Assembly (NCBI GenBank): GCA_902557935.1
Contig: CACECJ010000002.1
Span: 1-64,000, forward strand
Source of the DNA: an uncultured Pelagibacteraceae bacterium
GTDB taxonomy: Bacteria > Pseudomonadota > Alphaproteobacteria > Pelagibacterales > Pelagibacteraceae
Length of the DNA stretch: 64,000 nucleotides
Direction of reading: 5' to 3'
Each line of letters begins with the position of its first letter. Within the stretch, counting starts at the first letter, position 1. A program made the position numbers and the translations under genes. Shown here one piece after another: positions 52,906 to 63,176 of this stretch. Below the pieces are notes generated by a model that worked only from the letters and a program-made list of their open reading frames with translations, was not told the DNA's origin and made no database searches.

Positions 52906-53860
52906 ATTGAGCTTTTTGTAACACAGACTTGCTAGCTTTTGGATATTCTTTTTTAATACCAGATATCATCTTACATCCTTGGTCTTTTTCGCCTAGTTGA
53001 ACCATGGTGATACCTAACTTTAATAAATTATCTGGAGCTTTAATACTTTTCGGATAATTTTGATACCCGTCCAAGTATGCTGTAGCGGCGTCAGAATAAA
53101 GTTGTCTTATTCTAAAAGTTTCCCCGTACCAATATTGTGCACTACCGGCTAAGTCATGGTCTTTATTTTTTTCTATGAATTCTGCTAGTGCAAACTCAGC
53201 AGTTTCATAATCTCCTATCTTCATAAAGCTTACTGCAAAATCATATTGCTCTTTAGGTGGTTTGTTAGGAAGTAATGATTCTTTTTTTTCTGGCTCTTCA
53301 GTTATAACTGTTTGAGCACTCTCAACTGAATTTAATGTTTGATTAGCAGGTAAGTTCTGAGTTTTATACCCAGGATTAGCTCCAAAGTCCTGTGGTTTAC
53401 TTGTGCCAGGAAGTTGAACTTGTTTTTTTTCTTTGATTTGAGTTGATCCAGACTCTAAATCTGAAAATCTAAGCTGAGTATCAGATTGTATCTTTGTAAC
53501 TCTTGTTGACAACTTATCTAATTTGAAATTAACTTCCTCAAACTTATTCGTCAATTCACGAAATTGATCTTCTATATTATTTAATTTTAAAAGATGTTTA
53601 GTTAGAATATCTTCATTTAATCCATCCGATTTTAATGAAGATTTAAGTGCAGAAGATGCTGTAACATCGGATTTATTATAAACTGCTTTTTCTAAAGTTT
53701 TAAGATCTTTAGTTATTACTTGTATTTGATCAGAAATAGACTTTAGATAAATTTCTTCTTCCTCGGCATTTAAAAATGTAAAGAATGTTAGAATCGCAAA
53801 TACCAAAAAATTTATTTTTTTAAATTCTCTGATGAAAATCATAGTTCTTTTTAATTTCAC
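52874..53860 (-). CDS. cpoB: Cell division coordinator CpoB/YbgF-like TPR protein
   Basis: C-terminal TPR units (YDFAVSFMKIGDYETAEFALAEFIEKN) next to pal. Confidence 0.88.
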   Translation of the reverse strand: MKLKRTMIFIREFKKINFLVFAILTFFTFLNAEEEEIYLKSISDQIQVITKDLKTLEKAVYNKSDVTASSALKSSLKSDGLNEDILTKHLLKLNNIEDQFRELTNKFEEVNFKLDKLSTRVTKIQSDTQLRFSDLESGSTQIKEKKQVQLPGTSKPQDFGANPGYKTQNLPANQTLNSVESAQTVITEEPEKKESLLPNKPPKEQYDFAVSFMKIGDYETAEFALAEFIEKNKDHDLAGSAQYWYGETFRIRQLYSDAATAYLDGYQNYPKSIKAPDNLLKLGITMVQLGEKDQGCKMISGIKKEYPKASKSVLQKAQYEQKKFNCKS

Positions 53861-53873
53861 AAAATGGCAAAAA

Positions 53874-53908
53874 AAAGACCCTTTAATATCTTATATTAAA
53901 GGGTCTTT
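53874..53908 (-). terminator. Intrinsic terminator between pal and cpoB
   Basis: Perfect 16-bp inverted repeat AAAGACCCTTTAATAT-CTT-ATATTAAAGGGTCTTT, T-run on the minus-strand 3' side. Confidence 0.88.
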
Positions 53909-53924
53909 AAGTTTTGTAAGTTAT

Positions 53925-54401
53925 TTAATTTACTTTGACTGTTACTGATCTTCTATTTTGTGACCAAGATAATGGCGAAGATTTTGGATTAACTGGTTTT
54001 TCCTTTCCGTAACTAATTACTGAAATCCGTTTACCCGATATTCCATAAGTCATTAAATAATCTCTAGCTGCATTTGCTCGTCTTTCGCCTAATGCTAAGT
54101 TATATTCTCTTGTTCCTCTTTCATCAGCATGACCCTCGATTGTAACATTAAGATTTTTATTTTTTCTTAAATACGTAGCTTGTTTTCTTAATGTTGCTCT
54201 TGAAGCAGTTGTCAAAGAAGATTTATTAGTTGCAAAAAACACTCTGTCAGGAACACCGGTTGCTAAAAACTCAACTGTCTCTTTTCCAGTATACACATCT
54301 CCGTCAATATCACCTGATTTTTTTGCCGTAGAACATGCGCTTAGTAAAAGTGTAGTAAATATTACTAAAAATATGTTTTTTAAATTCGTTTTCAATGTCA
54401 T
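53925..54401 (-). CDS. pal: Peptidoglycan-associated lipoprotein
   Basis: Lipobox LLSACST, OmpA-like IEGHADERGTREYNLALGERRANA. Confidence 0.97.
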   Translation of the reverse strand: MTLKTNLKNIFLVIFTTLLLSACSTAKKSGDIDGDVYTGKETVEFLATGVPDRVFFATNKSSLTTASRATLRKQATYLRKNKNLNVTIEGHADERGTREYNLALGERRANAARDYLMTYGISGKRISVISYGKEKPVNPKSSPLSWSQNRRSVTVKVN

Positions 54402-54476
54402 TTTATCCCCTAGGTTTATTGTGGTTATTTCAAATTATTAGAAATTATTCAAGTATATTTTGCATAAAATTCAACC

Positions 54477-55814
54477 TCACTTAGATAATAAAGAGGACCA
54501 AGATGGGTCTGAAGCGTCAGTTTTCGTAGAAAGCCTTCTTTCATTGTATCCTGTTATATCAATAGACCATAATTTTGCGGAAAATCCCTCTCCTTTTTCC
54601 CCCGCTTTTGTTTCTCTATAAAACACTAAAACTCTTCCATTGGGAGACCACGAGGGAGCTTCCTGATAGTAATTTTCGGTAAGTAATCTTTCACCTGTTC
54701 CATCAGTTCTCATCACGCCAATAAAAAATCTTCCTTTATGCATTTTGGTAAAAGCTATTAAGTCCCCTCTAGGTGACCACACCGGTGTTCCATATATTCC
54801 CTTACCAAATGTAATTCTTTTTACATTTCTCCCGTCACTTCTCATAACATAAATTTGTTGTAAACCACTTCTATCAGAATTAAAGGCAATAAATTTACCA
54901 TCTGGTGAAAATGAAGGAGAGGTATCTATAGATGAATGTTCGGTTATTCGCTCTACAACTCTAGTGTCCAAATCCATTGTATAGATATCTGAGTTTCCAT
55001 CCTTAGCAAAACTCATTATAATTTTTTTTCCGTTTGGTGAAAATCTTGGAGCGAATGTCATTCCTGGAAAATTACCAACAACTTCTTGAGTACCGGTTTC
55101 AATATCTAAAAGATAAACTCTTGGCATATTTCTAAAATATGACATATAGGTAACCATTTGATTAGTTGGATTAAATCTTGGTGTGAGAACTAGTTCATTA
55201 CCTAAAGTAAGATATTTTGTATTAAATCCATCTTGATCCATTATCGCAAGCTTTTTAACTCTTTGATTTTTTGGTCCACTTTCGGCTACATATATTATTC
55301 TTGTATCGAAGTAACCCTCCTCACCTGTTAGTCTCTCATAAATTTTATCTGAAATTATATGAGCCACCCTTCTCCAATTAGAAGGAGTGGTCGTAAACGC
55401 TAAGGCTGTCATTTCTTGAGCAGCAGTTAAATCCCATAATCTAAACTCAACTTTTAATTTACCGTTTTTAATTAAAAGTTTCCCAGTCACTAACGCTTGT
55501 GCTTTTATCAATCTCCAATCTTCGAATCTCGGTTTAAGATGTGCGATGTCTGGTTTTTGAACAAACGCATCCCTTTTCAATGGATTAAACAAACCTGTAC
55601 TTTTAAAGTTTTTCTCAATTATTTCAGATATATTTAAACCCAAGTCTTTTATTTTCAAATTTTCAACTTTTTCAGAACTAATATCTACATGCAACGGTGA
55701 TACTGCGATCGGCAAAGGATCTAAATTACCTCGCGTAATATCGATCTCAATTAATGCGTGTAGATTTTTTAAAGAAAATAAATTGAATAAAATTATAAAG
55801 AAAATTTTTTTCAT
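54477..55814 (-). CDS. tolB: Tol-Pal translocation protein TolB
   Basis: Beta-propeller repeats [27 protein letters not shown]. Confidence 0.97.
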   Translation of the reverse strand: MKKIFFIILFNLFSLKNLHALIEIDITRGNLDPLPIAVSPLHVDISSEKVENLKIKDLGLNISEIIEKNFKSTGLFNPLKRDAFVQKPDIAHLKPRFEDWRLIKAQALVTGKLLIKNGKLKVEFRLWDLTAAQEMTALAFTTTPSNWRRVAHIISDKIYERLTGEEGYFDTRIIYVAESGPKNQRVKKLAIMDQDGFNTKYLTLGNELVLTPRFNPTNQMVTYMSYFRNMPRVYLLDIETGTQEVVGNFPGMTFAPRFSPNGKKIIMSFAKDGNSDIYTMDLDTRVVERITEHSSIDTSPSFSPDGKFIAFNSDRSGLQQIYVMRSDGRNVKRITFGKGIYGTPVWSPRGDLIAFTKMHKGRFFIGVMRTDGTGERLLTENYYQEAPSWSPNGRVLVFYRETKAGEKGEGFSAKLWSIDITGYNERRLSTKTDASDPSWSSLLSK

Positions 55815-55816
55815 TT

Positions 55817-56626
55817 TTAACCTTTTAACATTTCAGCTGGGTTAAAATTTAATTGTATATTTTTCCACTTTTCATAACCAGTTGGTGGTACTTTAAGAGG
55901 CTGACACAATCTAACTGCTCTTAGTGCACTTTCAGCCAAAACTTTATAAAATTTTTGCCCTGGTTTATTCATCCTTTCGTGATCTAATATCTCTGATTTC
56001 ATAATTGTTCCATCTTTTTTAAGCTGCAATTTGACCCTAACCAGTAGATTTTGGTCATAAGGTAATCCAAGTGGAACACTCCAACAACCAAATATTTGGG
56101 CTCTCAAAGCGTCCTCTTGAGACAAAGTAAGACCAGATGCAAATGAATTTTTTTTGCTACTTTGAGTAACTTTTTCATTTTGTTTGCTTTGAACTGCTTC
56201 GACCTCTTTAGCTTTATCAATTAAAGCTGCTATTTGATTAGTATCAACTAGTTCTTTTTTTTCAAATTCTGACGATTGTCTTATTTGTGGTTTTACTTCT
56301 TCAGGATTCTGCTTTTTTTTGATTATTTGTTTATCTTCTTTTTTTTCGTCTGGTAACGGAATTCTGTCAGGTTTTTCTTTTGCTTTAGCTGATGGAGGAG
56401 CTTGCTCTGATACCACCCTCTCTTCCTCTTTTTTCTTTTTATCTTCAATTATTTTTCTTGCTTTTGGAGCATATGGAATATTGGTCCTATCTGAAATTTG
56501 AATTAATTCCATTGAAACTATAGGAGGTAAATCTACTGGTTCTCTAAGCATAAAAGGTAAGCTCAAAACTGTAAGAATTATCATTAAAGAATGAAATCCT
56601 ATTGAGTAAATTAAACTTCTTATCAT
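55817..56626 (-). CDS. tolA: TolA/TonB-like protein
   Basis: Single N-terminal TM, charged linker, CWSVPLGLP...C TolA C-domain; between tolR and tolB. Confidence 0.85.
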   Translation of the reverse strand: MIRSLIYSIGFHSLMIILTVLSLPFMLREPVDLPPIVSMELIQISDRTNIPYAPKARKIIEDKKKKEEERVVSEQAPPSAKAKEKPDRIPLPDEKKEDKQIIKKKQNPEEVKPQIRQSSEFEKKELVDTNQIAALIDKAKEVEAVQSKQNEKVTQSSKKNSFASGLTLSQEDALRAQIFGCWSVPLGLPYDQNLLVRVKLQLKKDGTIMKSEILDHERMNKPGQKFYKVLAESALRAVRLCQPLKVPPTGYEKWKNIQLNFNPAEMLKG

Positions 56627-56634
56627 AATCCATC

Positions 56635-57048
56635 CTAATTTTTATATGGCTCTGAAACTAACGCCACTTTTGAAAAACCTGCTCCAGAAAGTGTGCCCAT
56701 AACTTCAAGTACTCTTCCATAATTTATATTTTTGTCTCCTCTCACATAAATTCTTGTATCTGTTCTATTTTTGGCAATAGCTAGTAGTTTGGGAACCATT
56801 TTTTGATAAGTAACTTGATGCTCTTGAATAAAAATTTCACCTTTTGAATTTATACTGATTGTTAAAGGCTCTTGATCATCTGGCAATGAGTCTGCTGCAG
56901 ACTCAGGTAAATCCACTTGCACACCAACGGTTAGGAGCGGTGCTGTAACCATGAAAATGATTAATAAAACTAACATTACATCCACAAAAGGAGTAACATT
57001 TATTTCACTCATCGGTTCGTTTTTTGAGCGGTTAAATTTAAATGCCAT
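56635..57048 (-). CDS. tolR: TolR/ExbD biopolymer transport protein
   Basis: MSEINVTPFVDVMLVLLIIFMVTAPLL. Confidence 0.96.
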   Translation of the reverse strand: MAFKFNRSKNEPMSEINVTPFVDVMLVLLIIFMVTAPLLTVGVQVDLPESAADSLPDDQEPLTISINSKGEIFIQEHQVTYQKMVPKLLAIAKNRTDTRIYVRGDKNINYGRVLEVMGTLSGAGFSKVALVSEPYKN

Positions 57049-57054
57049 TATGAA

Positions 57055-57735
57055 TTAAATAATCGATAAAAATCTTTTAGAAAAATTTTCGATTTTAGAA
57101 AAATATCTTCTAGAGTCACTGTTAAATTTATTATAAGCAACAACTGCAGGTATGGCGGCAAGTAGTCCTAAAGCAGTTGCGAATAAAGCCTCAGCTATTC
57201 CAGGAGCCACTATTGCTAAACTTGTATTTCTTGAGATAGCTATTGACTGAAATGAATTCATTATACCCCAAACTGTGCCAAATAATCCTATAAATGGCGC
57301 CGTGGATCCAATAGTTGCTAAATATGTAAAATTTTTTTCTACCTTTTTTAATTCAGTATCTGTAGCTATTTCTAAAATTCTTTCAACTCTTGCTGACTGA
57401 ATAGACGCAGATTGCCTTTTTGTTTTAATTAATTCAGCCATTGCTGCTTTAAAAATAAGCGTTGCTGGATCTTTTGAATTTAAAGGGAGGTTGTTATTAA
57501 AACTTTCAGCAGATTTAGCCTTCCAGAATTTTTTTTCAAAATCATCTGTTGATTTATTGATAGTTTTAAAAAGTTTAAATTTATCGAAGATTAGAGCCCA
57601 TGAAAAAATTGAGCTTGCAATTAATAGTATTATAACAAATTTAACAACAAAGTCTGCTCTCATGAATAAACTCCATAAAGTAAACTCAGATGCTCCGCCC
57701 AATCCCACTACTTGAGATGCTATATCTTGCTCCAT
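57055..57735 (-). CDS. tolQ: TolQ/ExbB proton channel protein
   Basis: ATIGSTAPFIGLFGTVWGIMNSF, GIAEALFATALGLLAAIPAVVAYN. Confidence 0.96.
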   Translation of the reverse strand: MEQDIASQVVGLGGASEFTLWSLFMRADFVVKFVIILLIASSIFSWALIFDKFKLFKTINKSTDDFEKKFWKAKSAESFNNNLPLNSKDPATLIFKAAMAELIKTKRQSASIQSARVERILEIATDTELKKVEKNFTYLATIGSTAPFIGLFGTVWGIMNSFQSIAISRNTSLAIVAPGIAEALFATALGLLAAIPAVVAYNKFNSDSRRYFSKIENFSKRFLSII

Positions 57736-57792
57736 AGTGGTTAATTACTTTTAGATTGTGTCATGAATTTGGCGTTAATAGTTATTTTGGGT

Positions 57793-58284
57793 TCAATTTT
57801 CTTCGGTTAATCTTGTTTCACTGAAAAATCTTGCGATCAGTATGGCATCAGATTTATTAACGTCTTTTTTTTTTGATAGTTGATTAGATAGTTTGGGATA
57901 CATCTCAATTGCTTTAGTTCTACTTGAGTCCTTGGTAGAATTAATTAATTCAAAATGTTTTTTCCACTTAGATGGTCGAACAAAGAAAATTGGCAGATCT
58001 AGAGCAGCACAAATACCTTTAATAGCTCCAAAAGTTTGACCAAAATTAAACATACTTGTAACACCCTGGCCAGGCATAGCATTTACTTGTTCAACAACAA
58101 CCGATACTTCATTACTATCTATGATATTTTCTTTTAGTAGGCTTACCAGTAGTGCGCTATTTAATTGTCTTTTATTTTTTTTTCCCTCGGACATTACAGG
58201 TATGTCAAATATTTTCAGGACCTTGTTATTTTCAAGAATTGCTATTGCTCCACTTAAACCGGGATCTATTCCTATAATTTTCAT
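57793..58284 (-). CDS. ruvC: Holliday junction resolvase RuvC
   Basis: KIIGIDPGLSGAIAI, VVVEQVNAMPGQGVTSMFNFGQTFG; divergent from canonical RuvC. Confidence 0.85.
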   Translation of the reverse strand: MKIIGIDPGLSGAIAILENNKVLKIFDIPVMSEGKKNKRQLNSALLVSLLKENIIDSNEVSVVVEQVNAMPGQGVTSMFNFGQTFGAIKGICAALDLPIFFVRPSKWKKHFELINSTKDSSRTKAIEMYPKLSNQLSKKKDVNKSDAILIARFFSETRLTEEN

Positions 58285-59012
58285 TATTGTAAATTTTTAA
58301 TGTTGGCATTGGTAAAGATTTTTTGAACATCATCTAATTCCTCTAACGCGGTTAAAACCTCTATAAATTTCTCACTCTTATCTTTAGCTAAATCAATAAA
58401 ATTAATAGGCCTCCACTCTATCGAAGAATAGTGCAATGTTTCAATTTTTTTTTCAAGTTCCATTTTTATTTTATAAAAATCCTCTTTCTCAGTCAGGATC
58501 TCATAAATATTATCTAAAATAATACAGTCTTTTGCTCCAGCATTTATTGTAATTTCAAATATTTCTTCCTCGTTAATTTTATTTTTTTCAATATGGATCA
58601 CTCCACAATTAGAAAACATATGGGTAGTTGATCCTGTCTCCCCTAATCTTCCCCCATTTTTTTGTAAAATTGTTCTGATACTCGATGCAGATCTATTTTT
58701 ATTATCGGTCAGAGTCTCTATTATTAAAGCAGTGTTTGATGGTCCAAACCCCTCGTACCTTAAACTCTCATAATTTTTTTCTCCACTAATTTCTGATTTG
58801 CTGATCGCTCTTAAAATATTATCTTTTGGCATGTTGGCATGTTTAGCTGCCTGAATTGCAGTTCGTAATCTCGGGTTCATATCGGGATCCTTATCTCCTA
58901 ACTTCGCCGCAACGGTTATTTCTCTTGATAATTTAGAAAAAATTTTAGATCTCTGTTTATCTGCTCTGCCTTTTTTATGTTTAATACCTGCCCAATGCGA
59001 ATGTCCTGCCAT
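58284..59012 (-). CDS. yebC: YebC/PmpR-family regulator
   Basis: MAGHSHWAGIKHKKGRADKQRSKIFSKLSREITVAAKLG. Confidence 0.97.
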   Translation of the reverse strand: MAGHSHWAGIKHKKGRADKQRSKIFSKLSREITVAAKLGDKDPDMNPRLRTAIQAAKHANMPKDNILRAISKSEISGEKNYESLRYEGFGPSNTALIIETLTDNKNRSASSIRTILQKNGGRLGETGSTTHMFSNCGVIHIEKNKINEEEIFEITINAGAKDCIILDNIYEILTEKEDFYKIKMELEKKIETLHYSSIEWRPINFIDLAKDKSEKFIEVLTALEELDDVQKIFTNANIKNLQ

Positions 59013-59014
59013 AA

Positions 59015-59821
59015 TTAATTAGATAAACTTCCTCCGTGTATCAATCTTGTAATTTTTTTTGCTAAGCCAGTTTCAAAATCAGTTTCGATAATTACTCCAG
59101 ATAAAGTTCCCTCACCCTCCGCTGGAAAATGACTAACTGCATCTTTATCTTTTAAAAATTTTTTTATTGAGTTTTCTTTATTCATTCCAATTACAGAGTT
59201 ATAATCACCGCACATACCTATATCTGTTTGATAAGCTGTTCCACCATCTAAAATACGAGTATCTGCAGTAGGAATATGTGTGTGGGTTCCAATCACACAA
59301 GTAGCTTGACCGTCAAAAAAATGACCAGCTGCCATTTTTTCACTTGTGATTTCACCATGAAAATCTACGACTAAAAAATCTACCTCTTTTTTCAATCGCA
59401 TTTTATTCTGAATTTCTTTGGCTGTTTTAAATACATCTTCTGTTTTTCTCATGAAAACATTTCCCATTAGATTTATTACTCCTACTTTAAAATGTTTATC
59501 TTTTGAAATAAATATTTTATATCCTCTGCCTGGAGAACCATTTGCTAAGTTGGCAGGTCGTAAAAGCCTATTTTCTTTTTCTATAAAATCTGCTGTTTCT
59601 TTTTTGTCCCAAATATGGTTTCCAGAAGTAATTACGTCGACTCCTAATCTAAAAAAATCTTCTGAGATTTCTTTAGTAATGCCTCTGCCATCATCAGAAG
59701 CATTTTCTCCATTAACAATTACAAACTCAATTTTATTATTTTTAATAAGCTCTGGAAGTTTGTTGTATAAAACTTTTCTACCAGAAGCTCCCATAATATC
59801 TCCTAAAATTAGTAAGTTCAT
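59015..59821 (-). CDS. YmdB-family metallophosphoesterase
   Basis: ILGDIMGASGRKVLYNKLP, VNGENASDDGRGIT, IGTHTHIPTADTRIL. Confidence 0.93.
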   Translation of the reverse strand: MNLLILGDIMGASGRKVLYNKLPELIKNNKIEFVIVNGENASDDGRGITKEISEDFFRLGVDVITSGNHIWDKKETADFIEKENRLLRPANLANGSPGRGYKIFISKDKHFKVGVINLMGNVFMRKTEDVFKTAKEIQNKMRLKKEVDFLVVDFHGEITSEKMAAGHFFDGQATCVIGTHTHIPTADTRILDGGTAYQTDIGMCGDYNSVIGMNKENSIKKFLKDKDAVSHFPAEGEGTLSGVIIETDFETGLAKKITRLIHGGSLSN

Positions 59822-60372
59822 TTATAAATTCTTTTTTCTGTTATAATAAAATCTAATTTAACATCTTTTTGACTCACCGGAAGTTTATGATGTTTTTGAA
59901 ACGAAAAAGCAACACCAATGGTCAAAATATTCTTAAATTTTTTTAAATATTTATTTAGATAACGATCATAAAACCCTTTACCATATCCCAATCTATATTT
60001 ATTTTTATCAAAAGCTAATATGGGAATTATCATTATATCAGGAACTTTAGCGTGGCTTTTAGCTGGTTCAAGTAAACCAAATTTATTCACAAATAATGCT
60101 TCATTTTTTTTCCAAGAAAAAAAATTCATTAGATTATTTTTGTCAATTACAGGAAGCAATATATCCTTTGTCAAAATATGGTTAAATTCTAAAATTTTAA
60201 GAACATTCAATTCAAAGTTAGAGGGATAATATATAGCTATTTTTGTAAATTTTTTTTTCGATTTAAATTGAATTAATTTTATTAAAGGTAAGAAGAATTT
60301 TTTATCGATATCAAAATATTTTTTTTTTCTTAAAATTAAATATTTTTTCCTTAATTGAGTTTTTTGATACAT
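59818..60372 (-). CDS. 5-formyltetrahydrofolate cyclo-ligase
   Basis: IPILAFDKNKYRLGYGKGFYDRYL signature; adjacent to zapA. Confidence 0.9.
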   Translation of the reverse strand: MYQKTQLRKKYLILRKKKYFDIDKKFFLPLIKLIQFKSKKKFTKIAIYYPSNFELNVLKILEFNHILTKDILLPVIDKNNLMNFFSWKKNEALFVNKFGLLEPAKSHAKVPDIMIIPILAFDKNKYRLGYGKGFYDRYLNKYLKKFKNILTIGVAFSFQKHHKLPVSQKDVKLDFIITEKRIYK

Positions 60373-60819
60373 CTACTGTATTTTAGACAGCGATTCTGTG
60401 TTTGATATTATTTTTTCCAAAGATTTGGTAGTTTTATCAAGCATTGCTTCATATAAAGATTTATTTTCTTCAATAGTTTTTTTAAAGCTATCTAATTCAT
60501 TATTTAGATTTTGTATCTCAATATCTTTACTCTCTTTATATTTGATCGCCAAAGATCTTATTTCTTTAAATTTATTTGATATTTCGTCTAGTTTTTTCTT
60601 CTGATTTGTTACTTTCTGCTTTAAATCAAAATACTCGTCAATTAATTGAATAGTAGTAATTAGTAAAAGCTTATTTTCTCCTATATTCCCTAATTTATCT
60701 TTTAATTCTGAATATTTTTTGTCTAAAAACTTAGTTAATTTTTTTAACGATTCTTCTTGGCCATCGTCACATGAGAGTAGGTAATCCTTATTATTAAATT
60801 TTATATTTACATTTGCCAT
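60373..60819 (-). CDS. zapA: Cell division protein ZapA
   Basis: MANVNIKFNNKDYLLSCDDGQEESLKKLTKFLDKKY plus C-terminal coiled coil. Confidence 0.85.
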   Translation of the reverse strand: MANVNIKFNNKDYLLSCDDGQEESLKKLTKFLDKKYSELKDKLGNIGENKLLLITTIQLIDEYFDLKQKVTNQKKKLDEISNKFKEIRSLAIKYKESKDIEIQNLNNELDSFKKTIEENKSLYEAMLDKTTKSLEKIISNTESLSKIQ

Positions 60820-61130
60820 TTATCTATTTCACTTACTAAATTTTCAGTTTCTTGACTTAATTCCTCAATATCTTGGTTAAACTTTTCCTCCATTTCAGTG
60901 CTTTTATTAATTGCTGATTGAAGATTTCTTATTTTTTCTTTTAAATACTTATGTTCCCTCATTAGTTCCTCATTTTTTTTTTCAATTTCTTTTTTTTGAT
61001 TAGCTAATTCAATTTTTTCAGTTTTAATTTTTTCTAATTCATTATTTGGCTGTGAATAACTTAATGACATTGAATTTAATTTATCAATAAGGTGGTTTAG
61101 ATTTTGTTCTTTTTTTTCAAAACTACTCAT
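60807..61130 (-). CDS. Coiled-coil protein upstream of zapA (DUF4164-like position)
   Basis: Heptad-rich 107-aa ORF overlapping the zapA start, divergent from tkt. Confidence 0.75.
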   Translation of the reverse strand: MSSFEKKEQNLNHLIDKLNSMSLSYSQPNNELEKIKTEKIELANQKKEIEKKNEELMREHKYLKEKIRNLQSAINKSTEMEEKFNQDIEELSQETENLVSEIDKWQM

Positions 61131-61187
61131 AAAGATTTATACCATAATATTGATATAGTTAGTTTAAGTCTATATAGGTAATTAAAA

Positions 61188-63170
61188 GTGACTGTAAAAT
61201 TTAATCAATTATCCAACGCAATTAGATTTTTATCAATTGACGCTGTACAAAAAGCAAATTCTGGCCATCCTGGGATGCCCATGGGCATGGCAGATGTTGC
61301 GGCGGTTTTATTTAAATACCACCTGAGGTTTAATCCTAAAAATCCTAGTTGGGCGAATAGAGACAGATTTATTTTATCTGCCGGACATGGATCGATGCTT
61401 CTTTACTCGCTACTTTATTTGACTGGTTATAATTCTATTTCATTAGAGGATATAAAAAATTTTAGACAACTAAATTCTATTTGCGCAGGCCACCCAGAGT
61501 ATCAAAATGGGACAGGAATTGAAACTACCACGGGCCCATTAGGACAAGGTTTAGGAAATGCAGTCGGTATGGCTATAGCAGAGGAAATATATAGAAAAAA
61601 ATTTGGATCAAGTATAATTAATAATAAAACTTATGTTATTGCTAGTGATGGTGATTTAATGGAAGGCATCAGTCATGAGTCAATGAGTTTAGCGGGTCAC
61701 CTAAAATTAAAAAACCTCATAGTTTTTTTTGATAATAATAAAATTTCAATAGATGGTTCAACTGCTCTAAGCGTTTCAGATAATTATAAAAAAAGATTTG
61801 AGTCATATGGTTGGAGTTTTTTAGAAATTAATGGTCATAATGAAAAACAAATAACTAAGGCAATTTCAAAAGCATCTAAATCAAAAAAGCCAACGATAAT
61901 ATCTTGTAAAACTGTTATAGGTTATGGTTCGCCTAACAAATCTGGTAAAGCTTCGTCACATGGATCTCCTTTAGGAGAGGAAGAAATATCCTTGGTAAGA
62001 AAAAAACTTAAATGGGACAATGAACCTTTTGAAATTCCTGATAAAATTTTAAATGAATGGAGGAAAATTGGAAATAAGGGTGAAGAATTAGAAAATGAGT
62101 GGCTTGAGACAATCAATAAAAAATCTAATATTAAAAGCGAGCTTGATAAAACTATCAATAAATTTGATATTAATGGCTTAGAAAACTTAATTCTAAAAGA
62201 AAAACAAAAATATTTTGAAACTAAACCAAGTTTAGCAACGAGACAATGTTCTATGGCGGCTATCGAGAAGATTTCTGCTTTTATTCCTCAACTGATAGGT
62301 GGTTCAGCAGATTTAAGTGGCTCTAATAATACAAAAACAAATAATTCCAAAATCATAAACTATAAAAATTTTAATGGAAATTACATACATTATGGAGTTA
62401 GAGAACATGGTATGGCGGCAATCATGAATGGTTTATCATTGTACGGAGGAATTATTCCGTATGGAGGAACATTTCTTATATTTTCAGATTATTGTAAACC
62501 ATCTATTAGACTTTCTGCTTTAATGGGTCTAAAAATGATTTATATTTTTTCACATGACTCAATTGGTCTCGGAGAGGATGGTCCAACTCACCAGCCTATA
62601 GAACAGCTTTCAGGATTAAGAGCTATTCCAAATCTTAATGTTTTTAGGCCAGCAGATATTAATGAGACCTTGGAATGTTGGGAAATAGCTTTAAAAAATA
62701 AAAATACACCTAGCGTTATTGCTTTATCTAGACAAAAAGTTCCTTATATTAATCCTGATAATTCAAAACAAAATAAATGTGAAAAAGGAGCGTATGTAAT
62801 AAATATAACTTCGCATGAAAGCGTTGTTACAATAGTTGCCTCTGGGACTGAGGTGGAACTTGCATTAAAGGTACAAAAAAAACTTCAAGAAAATAATGTT
62901 CATTCAAAAGTTGTTTCTATGCCTTGCATGGAGATTTTTGATAGACAATCTGAAGATTACCGTAAAGATATTTTAGATGAAGGCTCATTAATAGTTACAT
63001 TAGAAGCGGGAAGTATAATGTGTTGGCAAAAGTATATAAAAAATAATGATGGTATTAATATAGGAATAGATAAATTTGGAGAGAGCGCTCCTTATAAAGA
63101 GGTCTATAATCATTTTGAGTTATCAGAGGAAAGTATAACAAGTTTCATCCAAAAAAAATTAAGAAAATAG
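61188..63170 (+). CDS. tkt: Transketolase
   Basis: [60 protein letters not shown] start. Confidence 0.97.
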   Translation: MTVKFNQLSNAIRFLSIDAVQKANSGHPGMPMGMADVAAVLFKYHLRFNPKNPSWANRDRFILSAGHGSMLLYSLLYLTGYNSISLEDIKNFRQLNSICAGHPEYQNGTGIETTTGPLGQGLGNAVGMAIAEEIYRKKFGSSIINNKTYVIASDGDLMEGISHESMSLAGHLKLKNLIVFFDNNKISIDGSTALSVSDNYKKRFESYGWSFLEINGHNEKQITKAISKASKSKKPTIISCKTVIGYGSPNKSGKASSHGSPLGEEEISLVRKKLKWDNEPFEIPDKILNEWRKIGNKGEELENEWLETINKKSNIKSELDKTINKFDINGLENLILKEKQKYFETKPSLATRQCSMAAIEKISAFIPQLIGGSADLSGSNNTKTNNSKIINYKNFNGNYIHYGVREHGMAAIMNGLSLYGGIIPYGGTFLIFSDYCKPSIRLSALMGLKMIYIFSHDSIGLGEDGPTHQPIEQLSGLRAIPNLNVFRPADINETLECWEIALKNKNTPSVIALSRQKVPYINPDNSKQNKCEKGAYVINITSHESVVTIVASGTEVELALKVQKKLQENNVHSKVVSMPCMEIFDRQSEDYRKDILDEGSLIVTLEAGSIMCWQKYIKNNDGINIGIDKFGESAPYKEVYNHFELSEESITSFIQKKLRK

Positions 63171-63176
63171 TGTTTA

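Noticed and set aside
59418-59846. 142-aa plus-strand ORF
   Set aside because: Antisense to the YmdB-family gene; no recognisable motif.
60365-60380. 6S RNA between zapA and the 5-FTHF cyclo-ligase gene
   Set aside because: This is a common location for 6S RNA, but the two genes are directly adjacent with no spacer.
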